From Bacillus sp. IITD106 (GTDB lineage Bacteria > Bacillota > Bacilli > Bacillales > Bacillaceae_C), in assembly GCF_019459225.1 (NCBI RefSeq), contig NZ_JAIAZY010000004.1, positions 1 to 64,000 of the forward strand: DNA of 64,000 nt, written 5' to 3'. Within the stretch, counting starts at the first letter, position 1. Each line of letters starts with the position of its first letter. The notes under the pieces were generated by a model that saw only the letters and a list, made by a program, of their open reading frames with translations, had not been told where the DNA came from and searched no databases. A program made the translations under genes and the position numbers. Below are positions 17,379-26,873 of the stretch, one piece after another.

Positions 17379-17765
17379 CTAACAACTAATTTGAAACCAA
17401 CCAGCATCATGTAGAAAATCATTTCTAGTTAATGTTTGACCTGAAATCATTTGCCGATATGAATTTATCGTACCATCATGCGAAATGATAAATAGTTTTT
17501 CTTTATTGAACGCTTTACATTTTTGAATAAATTCTTTGGCTATTAGAATAAATTCACCTTCCGGCACTGTATTAATTCCTTCGGACCATAAATTCAAAGG
17601 AAGTGTCTCATCTATTTCAACGCCCGGAAATTCCGATTTCATCATTTCCATATCTAAAATCTTGTCACAAGGTAATGTGTTTGCATTAGGAAGAATGGGA
17701 AACATTCTTGGAGATACTTTAGTATTTATTCGCCATGGGTAAGGAGAGCATACACTTGATATACC
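17379..17765 (-). pseudogene. Histidine phosphatase family gene, 5'-truncated
   Basis: The C-terminal half of a histidine phosphatase is recognisable: SPRMFPILPNANTLPCDKIL, GINTVPEGEF and the second catalytic-histidine region FIISHDGTINSYRQ. In-frame homology continues upstream of the first ATG (17705), through VCSPYPWR, to about 17765, where a terminator and a stop begin. The RHG catalytic N-terminus is missing and no ribosome binding site precedes the ATG, so the product cannot be active. Confidence 0.75.
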
Positions 17766-17772
17766 TATTTTT

Positions 17773-17802
17773 AAAAACGCTCGGTTATCTAAACTCCGAG
17801 CG
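17773..17802 (-). terminator. Terminator downstream of the GNAT gene
   Basis: On the minus strand CGCTCGG, an 11-nt loop, CCGAGCG and a T-run (complement of 73-77) form a clean terminator. It lies at the broken edge of the phosphatase remnant. Confidence 0.8.
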
Positions 17803-17987
17803 GCTCCCTAACAAATATCTTATATTTTTTGACAAACATATATCATTTGATAACTATCATTCGTGATTGGTGTTTCGTTCCAATCTTTATTTGGAAACAC
17901 GTAACGCAAACTAATATTTGTTCTTATTTCATTATCAATTTCATCGTGATTGTTTATATATTTCCTAATCGTTGTATAATGAAAGGG

Positions 17988-18512
17988 TTAAACCAGTTTA
18001 TACATGAGTATATCATCAACATATAAGTCATCACTGAACTTAACTTCTTTTATTTTACGTCCTTCTTCAACAAATCCCATACTTTTGTACAATTCGATAG
18101 CTCGTTGATTTGTTGATAAAACACCTAAACTAACTTTCTCTATTAAAGGGTTATGTTCTGCCCAGTATAAAAGTTCTTTGATCAGCAGTTTACCAATGCC
18201 TTGATTTCGGTACTCTTTTTTGACCATTGCCGTAAAAGAACCAGTGTGAGAAAGCCTTTTAGTACTTTTTGAGCGAAAAACAATCCAACCAACAATCTGC
18301 CCTTTGCTTTCTGCCACGATTAGATTTTCTCTTTCATTCTCTAAGATTTTCTCAATCCAGTTTCTTATTTGCTCAGTGGTTTCTTCATATTCTTCTATTA
18401 CCGAAATCATAAATTCATTTTCTGAAAGAACTTCCTTTTGAAGTTCTAACACTGCTTCTGCATCATTTATGTTTCCTTTCCTTAGGGATACTTGGATATT
18501 TCTTTTCGTCAT
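17988..18512 (-). CDS. GNAT family N-acetyltransferase
   Basis: 174 aa. The acetyl-CoA loop region is KEYRNQGIGKLLIKELL (Q/RxxGxG/A motif, about 106), preceded by IVAESKGQIVGWIVF and followed by NQRAIELYKSMGFVEEGR. Close to ribosomal-protein-type or small-molecule acetyltransferases; substrate unknown. Start after GGGG. Confidence 0.87.
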   Translation of the reverse strand: MTKRNIQVSLRKGNINDAEAVLELQKEVLSENEFMISVIEEYEETTEQIRNWIEKILENERENLIVAESKGQIVGWIVFRSKSTKRLSHTGSFTAMVKKEYRNQGIGKLLIKELLYWAEHNPLIEKVSLGVLSTNQRAIELYKSMGFVEEGRKIKEVKFSDDLYVDDILMYKLV

Positions 18513-18678
18513 CTTTATTACCCCTTTACATTTGTTATCTTGATTATAATTCTACAAATAGAAGCAACCTTGTCCCGCATGCTGGAAATAGATTAGAGCA
18601 GACTCCGTTAAGGACCGCCGTAAAATCCATTGCCGAAGACCTGAGTTACTCTCGAATTATTAGCCGAGCCCCTACGTT

Positions 18679-20496
18679 CTAGTCAGTTATAGCTAATGTG
18701 TCATACCACTGCTTTTGCGAGCGATACATGCGTGAGTATAACCCTTCGGCTTCCATTAACTCTTCATGAGTTCCTTCCTCTTCAATTTTACCTTCATTTA
18801 ATACAATAATTTTAGAAGCAAGCCTTGCAGCACCTATGCGATGTGTAACAATAATTGACATCTTGTTTTTTGATATCCTTGAGAAACTTTCATAAATTCG
18901 AAATTCCTCAAGTGGATCAATCGCTGCAGTTGGTTCATCAAGTATGATAATATCATGAATCCTATAAAGGCCCCTTGCTATTGCTAGTCTTTGCCATTCT
19001 CCACCTGATAAGTCTACTCCGTCAAACTCACGCGATAACATTGTTTCAAATCCATTTGGAAAGCTATTACTCTGAAGATTAAGATCTATTTGTTTAGCTG
19101 CTTGTCTAGCTTTTTTATTCTGCTGCTCTTCAGAAACTTCAGCGTCAGAAATTGTAATGTTCTCTAATAATGTCATTTTATATTTTATAAAGTTTTGAAA
19201 TACTGCAGAAAACCTACGGTAGATATATTCCGATTGGATTATTTTTGTGTCCATACCACCCACCGTAACGGTCCCCTTATCAGGAAGATACATACCCATT
19301 AGCAGCTTGACTAAAGTAGACTTTCCGGCTCCATTCCCCCCCACTATAGCAACGATTTCATTAGGTTGGATTGATAAACTAATCCCCTTTAGTGCTTCTT
19401 TTCCCGCATGAGGATATGTAAAATGAACATCACTTACTGTAATGCCTAATTCTTTTTTAAACTCACCATCGGTTCCAACCTGCTCTTTTAATCTTAAAAA
19501 TTTAAATAGGTTTTTTGCTTGGGCCGCGTTTTTCGCCAACAATCCAAACTCTACACCTAGCATGTTTTCTGCCATAGAAAACATAATGTATAACGATGAC
19601 AAGACAGCGGCAAACCCACCAATTGATATTCTATGCATGTATAGTAAATAGACCAATAGAAGAATAATAGAAATGTAACCAAGGACAGTAAGCAATCGAG
19701 AAATTAAAAGAAAAGTATTGGCTTTTTTCTCAAATTTCCAACGTGTTGCATTTAAGAGTTGAATCGAGTCACTATAAAGATTGTTTATATAATTAAATGC
19801 ACCAAGTACTCTAGTTTCTTTGTAGTATTGGTTTCGACAAATTGCGTTTTCGTATTGTTCCATTTTTCTTCGAATAGGCGCACTTTCATCCTCTAAATCG
19901 GTAAATAACTTGAGCCGAATCCATTGGCTAATAATAACCGGAATAAACGCCACAAATAAGCACACGATTAAAGAGGGGGAGATTGAGTGTAAAACAAAAA
20001 ACATGGCAATGAAATATGATAAAAAATAGGCGATCATGTTTAACCAAGAAAAAGCAGTATCTACTGTCGCTCTAATACCTGTTTTTGCTTTTTCAATTAA
20101 ATCAAGACTTTGCGGATCATCATAATTAATTGGAGAAATCTTAGAAGATTTATCATGTAGTTTTTCATAAAGCCGACCTAATACCTTTCTATGAATGTAC
20201 ACATAAAGAGTGGTATCAACTGCCATAATTAGTTGGCTTCCTACATAACTTAAACCCATCAGAACGATAGCCCATCTTGTTGAATTTATTGCTGCGCCTT
20301 TCGCTAAAAAAGTCACTTCGTCAAATAAGTTCTGACTTGCTAGTGTTATTACCGCATAAGACATACTATGGAGCATACTAGTAAACGCGCAAATTGACAG
20401 AAGAATTGGATGGAATCGAAATCCCAAAATAATGGAGTTTGTAATGTCTCTTAAAGGGGATACTCTTTCTTCTTCATCTAAAATGTTTTTTATCAT
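18679..20496 (-). CDS. ABC half-exporter (permease-ATPase), second of a pair
   Basis: About 605 aa. Six helices in the first 330 residues, then an ATPase with Walker A GGNGAGKST, signature LSGGEWQR, Walker B IIILDEPTAAIDP and VTHRI. The ATG at 20496 overlaps the stop of the upstream gene (ATGA), so a GTG nine bases earlier is not needed. With the neighbour it should form a heterodimeric exporter; pairs like this often secrete or confer immunity to peptides, but no precursor peptide was found. Confidence 0.9.
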   Translation of the reverse strand: MIKNILDEEERVSPLRDITNSIILGFRFHPILLSICAFTSMLHSMSYAVITLASQNLFDEVTFLAKGAAINSTRWAIVLMGLSYVGSQLIMAVDTTLYVYIHRKVLGRLYEKLHDKSSKISPINYDDPQSLDLIEKAKTGIRATVDTAFSWLNMIAYFLSYFIAMFFVLHSISPSLIVCLFVAFIPVIISQWIRLKLFTDLEDESAPIRRKMEQYENAICRNQYYKETRVLGAFNYINNLYSDSIQLLNATRWKFEKKANTFLLISRLLTVLGYISIILLLVYLLYMHRISIGGFAAVLSSLYIMFSMAENMLGVEFGLLAKNAAQAKNLFKFLRLKEQVGTDGEFKKELGITVSDVHFTYPHAGKEALKGISLSIQPNEIVAIVGGNGAGKSTLVKLLMGMYLPDKGTVTVGGMDTKIIQSEYIYRRFSAVFQNFIKYKMTLLENITISDAEVSEEQQNKKARQAAKQIDLNLQSNSFPNGFETMLSREFDGVDLSGGEWQRLAIARGLYRIHDIIILDEPTAAIDPLEEFRIYESFSRISKNKMSIIVTHRIGAARLASKIIVLNEGKIEEEGTHEELMEAEGLYSRMYRSQKQWYDTLAITD

Positions 20497-22286
20497 TGAT
20501 ACCACCGTCTTTGACTTTCATACATTGCACAATAAATCCCACCAATTTGCATTAATTCTTCGTGTGTTCCTTGTTCCGCGACTTTACCCTCATTTATTAA
20601 AAGAACTTCATCGGCAAGCTTAGTTGATCCAAGTCGATGAGAAATAAAAATGGTTGTCCATCCACGACTTATCATTTCAAACTCTTTATATAATTCTGAT
20701 TCCTTGATGGGATCAGCAGCAGAAGTAGGTTCATCTAAAATATGTATTGGTGCTGGGGATAGAATCGTTCTTGCTATTGCAACACGCTGCCATTGACCAC
20801 CTGAAAGGTCTTGCCCATTCTTTTCTATTTTTCCAAGATGTGTGAAAATCCCATTCGGCAAATCATCAATCGTTTCCTGTAAACCTATTTGTTTTGATAC
20901 TGCCAAGACACGTTCAGCCACATCTTCATCTCCAATGCGTAAGGAATCTGCAATAGCAATATTCTCTAAGAATGATAAAGGATATTGCGCAAAGTCTTGA
21001 AATAATACCGAAACAAGAGATTTTCGTTCTGCTTGAGTGAGAAATGTAATGTTTTTTCCGTTTAACAAGATTTCTCCATCATAATTGTTGTACAATCCCA
21101 ATATTAACTTTACTATTGTAGATTTGCCTGCACCATTGATTCCTACCAGTGCATAATGTTTACCCTTTATTAGTTTAAAACTTAGTTCATTGAGAACTAT
21201 CTTTTCAGTTCCCGGATATTTAAAAACTACATTAATAAATTCCAATGTTTGAAAGTCTGGTATTTTTTCAGCCGGTAAATCTAGTGCCCCGTCGGTATCT
21301 TCCAATTTCGCAAAAGCAGAAATATCTTTACAATATTCAGTGTATTTGGCTTGCTGTACGATTAGATCTGGAAGATCCGACGCAATAAGTTGAACCATTC
21401 CTGCAGCAGCCTGTACTAACGCAATATACAATCCTACTGTCATCTCGCCAGTAGCTAATGGCGGAAGGATTGCCAATGCGATGAGTGTTACAAACAAGGA
21501 CATTATGACGCTACCGATTTTTGATCTCTTAGTCCATTGAACGAAAACTTCCATAAACTTTACTCTAGCCGTTTCATAAAGAATTGACCATTTAGGATTA
21601 AGTTGTTTATGAAAGCTAAATACAGAACGTTCGTTAACTGATTCACGGCTAATTAATAGATTACTAAAGTATTCATATTTACGCGTTGTGTTTGTTAGTT
21701 CTCGATCGAGTTCATACTGTGAGGTACCGCTCTTAATTGCAATAATTACCATTGGAATCATTATTATTAAAATAGCAATAGCTGCCCACCATACATTAAA
21801 TACTAAAATGGACAATATTCCTATAGACGTAATAATAATTCCAGCTATCCCTGTAACGGATGACAATCCCTGCATGATGTGCTGCTCTGGCTCGTTGCTA
21901 ACCCTAAGAATAAGGTTCCATGTTTCGGGATTTTCAATATATGTATATTGCATTTTAGCTCGTTTATGGACTATTGCATTTCGAAAACTAATTCGTAAAG
22001 CATTTTCAATTTTACAGTTGATAAGTAGAACGACAGCGTCATAGACTCGTGACAAAGCTAATAATATACCTAACAATATAATAGGTAATGCTAAATTTGA
22101 CATGGTTTCTTTCCCATTCAAGAGAAGCATAGCTCGATTAATAAACATCGCTGTTACAAGGACCTGCAATGTTGGCTCTAATCGCTGAACTAATACGATA
22201 AGCATCCGAACAACAGTCCAAAATCGAGCACATTCGTATGGGATCTTAATACTATCAATTAATGTATAGTGATTTTTTAATCTCAA
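20493..22286 (-). CDS. ABC half-exporter (permease-ATPase), first of a pair
   Basis: 597 aa. N-terminal membrane domain, ATPase with Walker A GINGAGKST, signature LSGGQWQR, Walker B IHILDEPTSAADP and H-loop ISHRL. Both half-transporters keep a catalytic Glu after Walker B. TTG start at 22286 with AGGTG upstream. It is translationally coupled to the following half-transporter. Substrate unknown. Confidence 0.9.
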   Translation of the reverse strand: MRLKNHYTLIDSIKIPYECARFWTVVRMLIVLVQRLEPTLQVLVTAMFINRAMLLLNGKETMSNLALPIILLGILLALSRVYDAVVLLINCKIENALRISFRNAIVHKRAKMQYTYIENPETWNLILRVSNEPEQHIMQGLSSVTGIAGIIITSIGILSILVFNVWWAAIAILIIMIPMVIIAIKSGTSQYELDRELTNTTRKYEYFSNLLISRESVNERSVFSFHKQLNPKWSILYETARVKFMEVFVQWTKRSKIGSVIMSLFVTLIALAILPPLATGEMTVGLYIALVQAAAGMVQLIASDLPDLIVQQAKYTEYCKDISAFAKLEDTDGALDLPAEKIPDFQTLEFINVVFKYPGTEKIVLNELSFKLIKGKHYALVGINGAGKSTIVKLILGLYNNYDGEILLNGKNITFLTQAERKSLVSVLFQDFAQYPLSFLENIAIADSLRIGDEDVAERVLAVSKQIGLQETIDDLPNGIFTHLGKIEKNGQDLSGGQWQRVAIARTILSPAPIHILDEPTSAADPIKESELYKEFEMISRGWTTIFISHRLGSTKLADEVLLINEGKVAEQGTHEELMQIGGIYCAMYESQRRWYQ

Positions 22287-22358
22287 AATGTTTCACCTAA
22301 CCGTAAACTTCTCTTATATTTTGAGTGGCTCGTTATGTTACAACACCTTGGTAAGTAC

Positions 22359-22503
22359 AAAAGCGCAAGCGCCTGATTATCTACGTACAAACTTCAGGGC
22401 CTTCGACTGAGATAAAGGAAACACGGCGAGGAACGAGCCGATGTTGACTTATCGTAGGGAGAAGGACAAGAAGTTTGCTAGTCGATAGGCGCTGGAGCTG
22501 GAC
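22359..22503 (+). repeat. Dispersed repeat, copy 3
   Basis: 145 nt from AAAAGCGCAAGCGCC to GGCGCTGGAGCTGGAC, nearly identical to copy 2 in its outer blocks and differing mainly in a short middle segment (GGCGAGGAACGAGCC). It fills much of the 336-nt gap upstream of the ABC exporter pair; the rest of the gap (22504-22622) shows nothing clear. Confidence 0.9.
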
Positions 22504-22622
22504 GGAAACTATATCCTAGAAAATTATCCACAAAATTTTCAATTTATAATTTCCTTAACAACCGAAAACAGCTCGCTTGGTAATCTAGATTAAAGTCGTT
22601 CACCTTATATTTGCATTACATT

Positions 22623-23600
22623 TTATTCGAATGGTATTGTATCCCCACAATTAGACTTTCTCGCATGTTTGTAGATATCTCCATCCCGTTTAGAGTAAGT
22701 TGCCTGTTTTAACCCATCTTTCGTACATAAGCTTAACTTAACATGGCCTTTTCCAATTTGAGGATGGCGCAATATACGAGCGCTATAAGGATTTGTTTCT
22801 TCTCTTGTTAGGGCTAAATATGTATATTTTTCATCTTCGTATGGTAATTGTCCACCTTTTGCTAGTCTATGCAAACGGTTTCGTTGAATACGACAAGTAA
22901 AATGACACCAGTCCTGTCCAGAAATAGGGCATGGCCCCTCATGCGGACAAGGCGCCAAAATATGGGCATCACGTTTTAACAGGCTTGTGCGTACTTTATT
23001 TAATATTCGATAACCCTCAGGTGTCCCTGCTTCGATAAACAGTAAAACGTTATTCGTGATTGACCATAGCTTCTCGGCTACTAGAAGTTGTTGGCTTTCA
23101 TCTAGTTCATTGATGACGTATGACGCAATTACCAAATCCGCTTTATCCTCAATAGTATCTTTTGCAATATTCATTCTCTTCCAACTTGCTTTATTTAAAG
23201 GGGCAGGACCTTTAAGCATCATAGCCTCGCCGAGCTTTCTCATGACATCCGCATACTCAATACACACTATTGAATCCAAGTCAACTAATTCGTTAGCTGC
23301 CCAAGTAGCCGCTCCGGTGCCGGCACCAACATCTAAAATAGAAGATATTTTAGTTTGTTGCCCATTCATTGCATCTAAGGTATATTTAAGCGCATGATAT
23401 ACCGCACCAAATGTCGCTGGCATTCTAGCTACTGCGTATGATAAAGCTTCATTCCTGTTTTGAATATAATGTTTCCCGCGTGAGACTTCATGCGTTCGGT
23501 AAAGAAGACTAATACGCTGTGCGGCAGTTATTAATTGCTCATGACTTATATTAACAAGATGCTCGTTTAAAGCCGCTTGTAACTCATTAGGTAAATTCAT
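22623..23600 (-). CDS. Rsm22-like small ribosomal subunit methyltransferase
   Basis: 325 aa. The SAM motif ILDVGAGTGAATWAANEL (about 88) is followed by VIASYVINEL and an Rsm22-type cysteine cluster: CPHEGPCP, WCHFTCRIQR. Rsm22 proteins associate with the small ribosomal subunit; the Cys residues may bind an Fe-S cluster. Start taken as ATG 23600; a GTG at 23609 is possible, since AGGA lies 3 nt before it and 12 nt before the ATG. Confidence 0.85.
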   Translation of the reverse strand: MNLPNELQAALNEHLVNISHEQLITAAQRISLLYRTHEVSRGKHYIQNRNEALSYAVARMPATFGAVYHALKYTLDAMNGQQTKISSILDVGAGTGAATWAANELVDLDSIVCIEYADVMRKLGEAMMLKGPAPLNKASWKRMNIAKDTIEDKADLVIASYVINELDESQQLLVAEKLWSITNNVLLFIEAGTPEGYRILNKVRTSLLKRDAHILAPCPHEGPCPISGQDWCHFTCRIQRNRLHRLAKGGQLPYEDEKYTYLALTREETNPYSARILRHPQIGKGHVKLSLCTKDGLKQATYSKRDGDIYKHARKSNCGDTIPFE

Positions 23601-23666
23601 TTTTATCACTATTCCTATCTAAGATATTAATGTATATTTCGGGTTCGTAATTCGACTAATTCTCAA

Positions 23667-23689
23667 TTACTCAAGTTGAATTTGAGTAA
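23667..23689. promoter_or_regulatory. Inverted repeat upstream of the Rsm22 gene
   Basis: TTACTCAA (23667-23674) and TTGAGTAA (23682-23689) form a perfect 8-bp dyad with a 7-nt spacer. No T-run follows on either strand, so an operator is likelier than a terminator. Confidence 0.4.
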
Positions 23690-23773
23690 CATCCTCTACT
23701 CTAACAATATAAGCGATTGTAATGCTTCTGATTATATTCCCATCATGGTATTTTAGCCAGACACTTCAAAGCA

Positions 23774-24223
23774 TTACTCAATTTCATTGTTATATCTTAT
23801 TTTTTTAAATATCACTTCTATGCAGTATCGTATAATTAAAAATAATAAAGCCGCCATTACACCAAATATTGAAAAAATCAATAAATCCTCACTCCAACGT
23901 AAAATGCCTCCAGTAAACACCAGAAAGTATATTAACGATCCAATAAATCCCGCACTAGCATAAGTGATTATATAGGTCCCTAATGTGATTAAATAATTCT
24001 TTGTCTTAATATTACTTCGATCAAATAGCTTTTCAATCAAAAGTGATATCGGTAAACCGAATAAAAATATTGCAGGGGTACCATAAATAAGAAAAACAAT
24101 AGTATACAATCCATAAAATCCAAGCCCGTAGGAATTATTCATATCAAAGAAACTTAGAGTGAGTGAAAAAGTAATAGAAGATATGAAAGAGGTTAGTAAT
24201 CCAGTTATTAAATATATTCTCAT
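23774..24223 (-). CDS. Hypothetical membrane protein
   Basis: 149 aa with four predicted helices and a basic C-terminus (FKKIRYNNEIE). No family recognised. GGGGG precedes the ATG. It stands between Rsm22 and the old yellow enzyme gene, with AT-rich codon use like the left-hand genes rather than the GC-richer block to its right. Confidence 0.65.
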   Translation of the reverse strand: MRIYLITGLLTSFISSITFSLTLSFFDMNNSYGLGFYGLYTIVFLIYGTPAIFLFGLPISLLIEKLFDRSNIKTKNYLITLGTYIITYASAGFIGSLIYFLVFTGGILRWSEDLLIFSIFGVMAALLFLIIRYCIEVIFKKIRYNNEIE

Positions 24224-24417
24224 GTGACAACCCCCAAATAAATCTATTAGATGGTATATGCCCCGACGAGGCCGCTACACGTTATCTCCGCACCCACTCA
24301 TCCAAAATTACAAGTTCTACACTACTATTACACTTTCTTTATCTTCGCAGGTCTTCGTTCCCCTAGTTATGTGTTTTTTATAAGTTTCAGTTTCCCCAGG
24401 CGGCTTCATTTTTCTGT

Positions 24418-25533
24418 TCAAGCTTCTATTTCGATCGGAAACCAACCGGGGACACGCATAATCATTCCCCACAACGAATCCGGTATCGCCATTTTATGTT
24501 GGTCAGCCTTGGAGAGTGTTGTTTTGATATCATCTTCACGCCCTTGCGCTATTTTTTCCATCCAGTCAGGCTCCATAACGAGTTCACGCCCTAAGGCTAT
24601 CAGCGGGATCCCCGTTTGCAGTGCCTGAACGGCTTTCTCAGCTGTACGAATCGATCCATTTCCGATGACCGGAAGTCTCCCGGCACGTTCTTGAATAATT
24701 TCGGTGTTCGGGCGGGTATCGTCCACACCGCGTTTAGGGGTCGACCAAAAATCATTTTGAGAAATATGCACATAATCCAATTCTTTGGACGCAAGGACTT
24801 CAATAAGATTCAATGTGTCGGACATCATAATGCCTGGCGTTCCCATTTCCTCCGGAGAAAGGCGATAGCCGACAATAAACGGCTTCTTCGTATGCTGCCG
24901 AACGACACGTATTACTTCATCTACGACTGCTAGTGGGAACGTCATACGCTTTTCCAGCGATCCTCCCCAGCGGTCATTACGCCTATTAGAATGGGGAGAA
25001 AAAAATTGTTGAATGAGATCCCCATTGGCCCCATGGATCTCCACTCCGTCAAAACCAGCTTCAATGGCACGTCTGGCTGCCTCGCCGAATGCACGAATAA
25101 TATTGGGGATTTCCGCAGCGGTCAATTCACGCGGTACGGCTGCGCCCGCTTTTGATTCAGGTATTGCGCTCGCGCTCACAATGTCCTCGACAAAGGGTGG
25201 ACATTTGCGGCCTGCATGAGTGATCTGCAGTATGGATTTTGCGCCCTCGCTCTGAATAGCCAAAGCGAGCCGTCGTAATCCTGGAATCATCTCATCTCGA
25301 TCGGCCGAGGCTGTTCCAGGAAACCCGCCATTAGCCATAACCTTCGTAGAACTTACAATAACCATTCCCAATCCTTTTGCACGGCGTACGTAGTAGTTGA
25401 TTTCTGTTTCCGAAACGGTACCGTCTAAATTGGATGAAGCATGTGTCATAGGTGCCATTATGATTCTGTTTTTTAATTGAATACCGTTCGGCAAAGTGTA
25501 TGGTTCGAAAATAGGCCGATAGCTTTCCTTCAT
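24418..25533 (-). CDS. NADH:flavin oxidoreductase (old yellow enzyme family)
   Basis: 371 aa. FMN-binding TIM barrel: IMAPMTHASSNLDG near the N-terminus, ITHAGRK, FDGVEIHGANGDLIQQFFSP (substrate/FMN segment), NRRNDRWGGSLEKR and VIGNGSIRTAEKA. These enzymes reduce activated alkenes or nitro compounds with NAD(P)H. AGAAGGG precedes the ATG. A strongly deleted paralogue lies at 26676, next to the TetR gene, suggesting TetR control was once shared. Confidence 0.92.
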   Translation of the reverse strand: MKESYRPIFEPYTLPNGIQLKNRIIMAPMTHASSNLDGTVSETEINYYVRRAKGLGMVIVSSTKVMANGGFPGTASADRDEMIPGLRRLALAIQSEGAKSILQITHAGRKCPPFVEDIVSASAIPESKAGAAVPRELTAAEIPNIIRAFGEAARRAIEAGFDGVEIHGANGDLIQQFFSPHSNRRNDRWGGSLEKRMTFPLAVVDEVIRVVRQHTKKPFIVGYRLSPEEMGTPGIMMSDTLNLIEVLASKELDYVHISQNDFWSTPKRGVDDTRPNTEIIQERAGRLPVIGNGSIRTAEKAVQALQTGIPLIALGRELVMEPDWMEKIAQGREDDIKTTLSKADQHKMAIPDSLWGMIMRVPGWFPIEIEA

Positions 25534-25877
25534 ATGAATCCCTTCTTTCCATCAGATTATGGATTGTATTGTTGATCTCGTCTTCCGCGGTTTGTCGATA
25601 TGCTCTCTATGATTCATCGCTTTCAAACCTTTCTTGCTTAGCACAGAGTCATGCTCCACATCAGGCGGGAAACACACCCTCCGTTCCTTGCTTACACTAG
25701 AGATGTGGATTTAATGCGGACTTTGATTTAAAAATCGTCAGCTTTTGAAAAATAAGTTTTAGATTGCTCCATTAAAAGAAGCAGCGGCGGACCAAGACTT
25801 TAAAAATAAAGTCCTGGACTGCCAATCTTGTCATTCAATTTACGTATCCGTTCGCGTAATCTATTTAGGAGAAAATG
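25534..25877. other. Gap upstream of the old yellow enzyme gene
   Basis: 344 nt without a convincing gene. A 10-bp hairpin at 25792-25817 (CCAAGACTTT with AAAGTCCTGG, one G-T) follows the DHFR-like gene on the minus strand and may be its terminator, though it lacks a T-run. No TetR-type operator like those at 27564 or 29919 is visible. Confidence 0.4.
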
Positions 25878-26453
25878 TCATCTAACCGTTTGATAAATGA
25901 GACCTATAGCACCAGAATCAAAGGTCCTGTTTTCGATAAGTTTAAGATTGATCTTCTCCTTGAGACCTTGAAATAACGGCAATCCGCTGCCTACCAGGAC
26001 GGGGGAAACCGTAATTTTATACTCATCAATTAAATCAAGCTGCATAAGGTAGTGTGCGAACCTAGGGCTGCCGATGATGACCATATCCTTGCCTGGCTGC
26101 TGTTTAAGGTTCTTGATCTCTTCCTCGACATCTTCTTTCACAAGTCTGGAATTGTTCCATTCGACTTTCTCCAGCGTCGTGGAAAAAACGATTTTGGATG
26201 TCTTTTCGATCCACTCGGCATGATTCAGTTCATACTGCGAAGCTGATGGGTTCGAAGGCACAGATGGCCAGTAACTGTGCATCATCTGATAAGTCCCGCG
26301 TCCCCAAATGACAGTGTCGACAGTACTCAGAATTTCTTTCGCGTATTTCTTCAAATCAGCATCGTAGGAAACCCATCCAATGTCCATTTCACCGTTTGGC
26401 CCTTCCACAAAACCGTCAAGCGATGCGTGTAAAAATAGAACAAGTTTTCTCAT
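25878..26453 (-). CDS. Dihydrofolate reductase/RibD C-terminal family protein
   Basis: 191 aa. RibD_C/DHFR-like fold: KLVLFLHASLDGFVEGPNG, TVIWGRGTYQMM, KDMVIIGSPRFAHYLMQLDL, and SPVLVGSGLPLF. Proteins of this YyaP/YwjB type are probable NADPH-dependent reductases of unknown substrate, not the housekeeping DHFR. Start ATG 26453 with AAAGGAG 9 nt upstream. Confidence 0.87.
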   Translation of the reverse strand: MRKLVLFLHASLDGFVEGPNGEMDIGWVSYDADLKKYAKEILSTVDTVIWGRGTYQMMHSYWPSVPSNPSASQYELNHAEWIEKTSKIVFSTTLEKVEWNNSRLVKEDVEEEIKNLKQQPGKDMVIIGSPRFAHYLMQLDLIDEYKITVSPVLVGSGLPLFQGLKEKINLKLIENRTFDSGAIGLIYQTVR

Positions 26454-26523
26454 TTTCAGTTCTCCTTTGTTCATGAGGGATATTTTCATAACCTTCATTT
26501 TGTTATATATATTTTCTTGTTAC

Positions 26524-26675
26524 AGCTCCCAAATATCTTTTAGAGGGCTTATGCCCCAGATGAGTGAACACAAGTGGTGTACTAAACCGCTACGCAGGCA
26601 ATCCCTTTGGTCCGCATGGATTGTTCCTCCTTGTTATGAGTTTTTTAGTATCCCCAGGTGGCATCATTTTTCAGT
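26524..26675 (-). repeat. Diverged duplicate of the old yellow enzyme 3' flank
   Basis: Blocks such as TATGCCCC, TCCCCAGG followed by GGC and CATTTTT, and CTTCTATTTCGAT recur in the same order at 24248-24437, downstream of the intact gene. Similarity is patchy. It shows that the duplication reached beyond the coding region. Confidence 0.6.
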
Positions 26676-26849
26676 TCATGCTTCTATTTCGATTGCACGG
26701 CGTACGTAGTAGTTGACTTCTATCTCCGAAACGGTGCCGTCTAAATTGGATGACGTATGAGTCATAGGTGCTATTATGATTCTGTTTTTTAATTGAATAC
26801 CATTAGGCAAAGTGTATGATTCGAAGATAGGTTGATAGATTTTCTTCAT
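26676..26849 (-). pseudogene. Old yellow enzyme paralogue with large in-frame internal deletion
   Basis: The first 52 codons match the start of the enzyme at 25533 (TLPNGIQLKNRII, SSNLDGTVSE, NYYVRRA) and jump straight to its last five residues, IEIEA, followed by the same stop. The frame is open, so a 57-aa peptide could be made, but it lacks nearly all of the FMN-binding barrel. About one base in seven or eight differs from the intact copy. It lies 24 nt after the tetR stop. Confidence 0.85.
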
Positions 26850-26873
26850 ATGAATCCCTTCTTTCCCATCAGA

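Noticed and set aside
17713-17742. LVFIRHG on the plus strand, resembling the start of a histidine phosphatase
   Set aside because: A stop follows at once, and the strand opposite encodes the true C-terminal remnant; the motif is chance.
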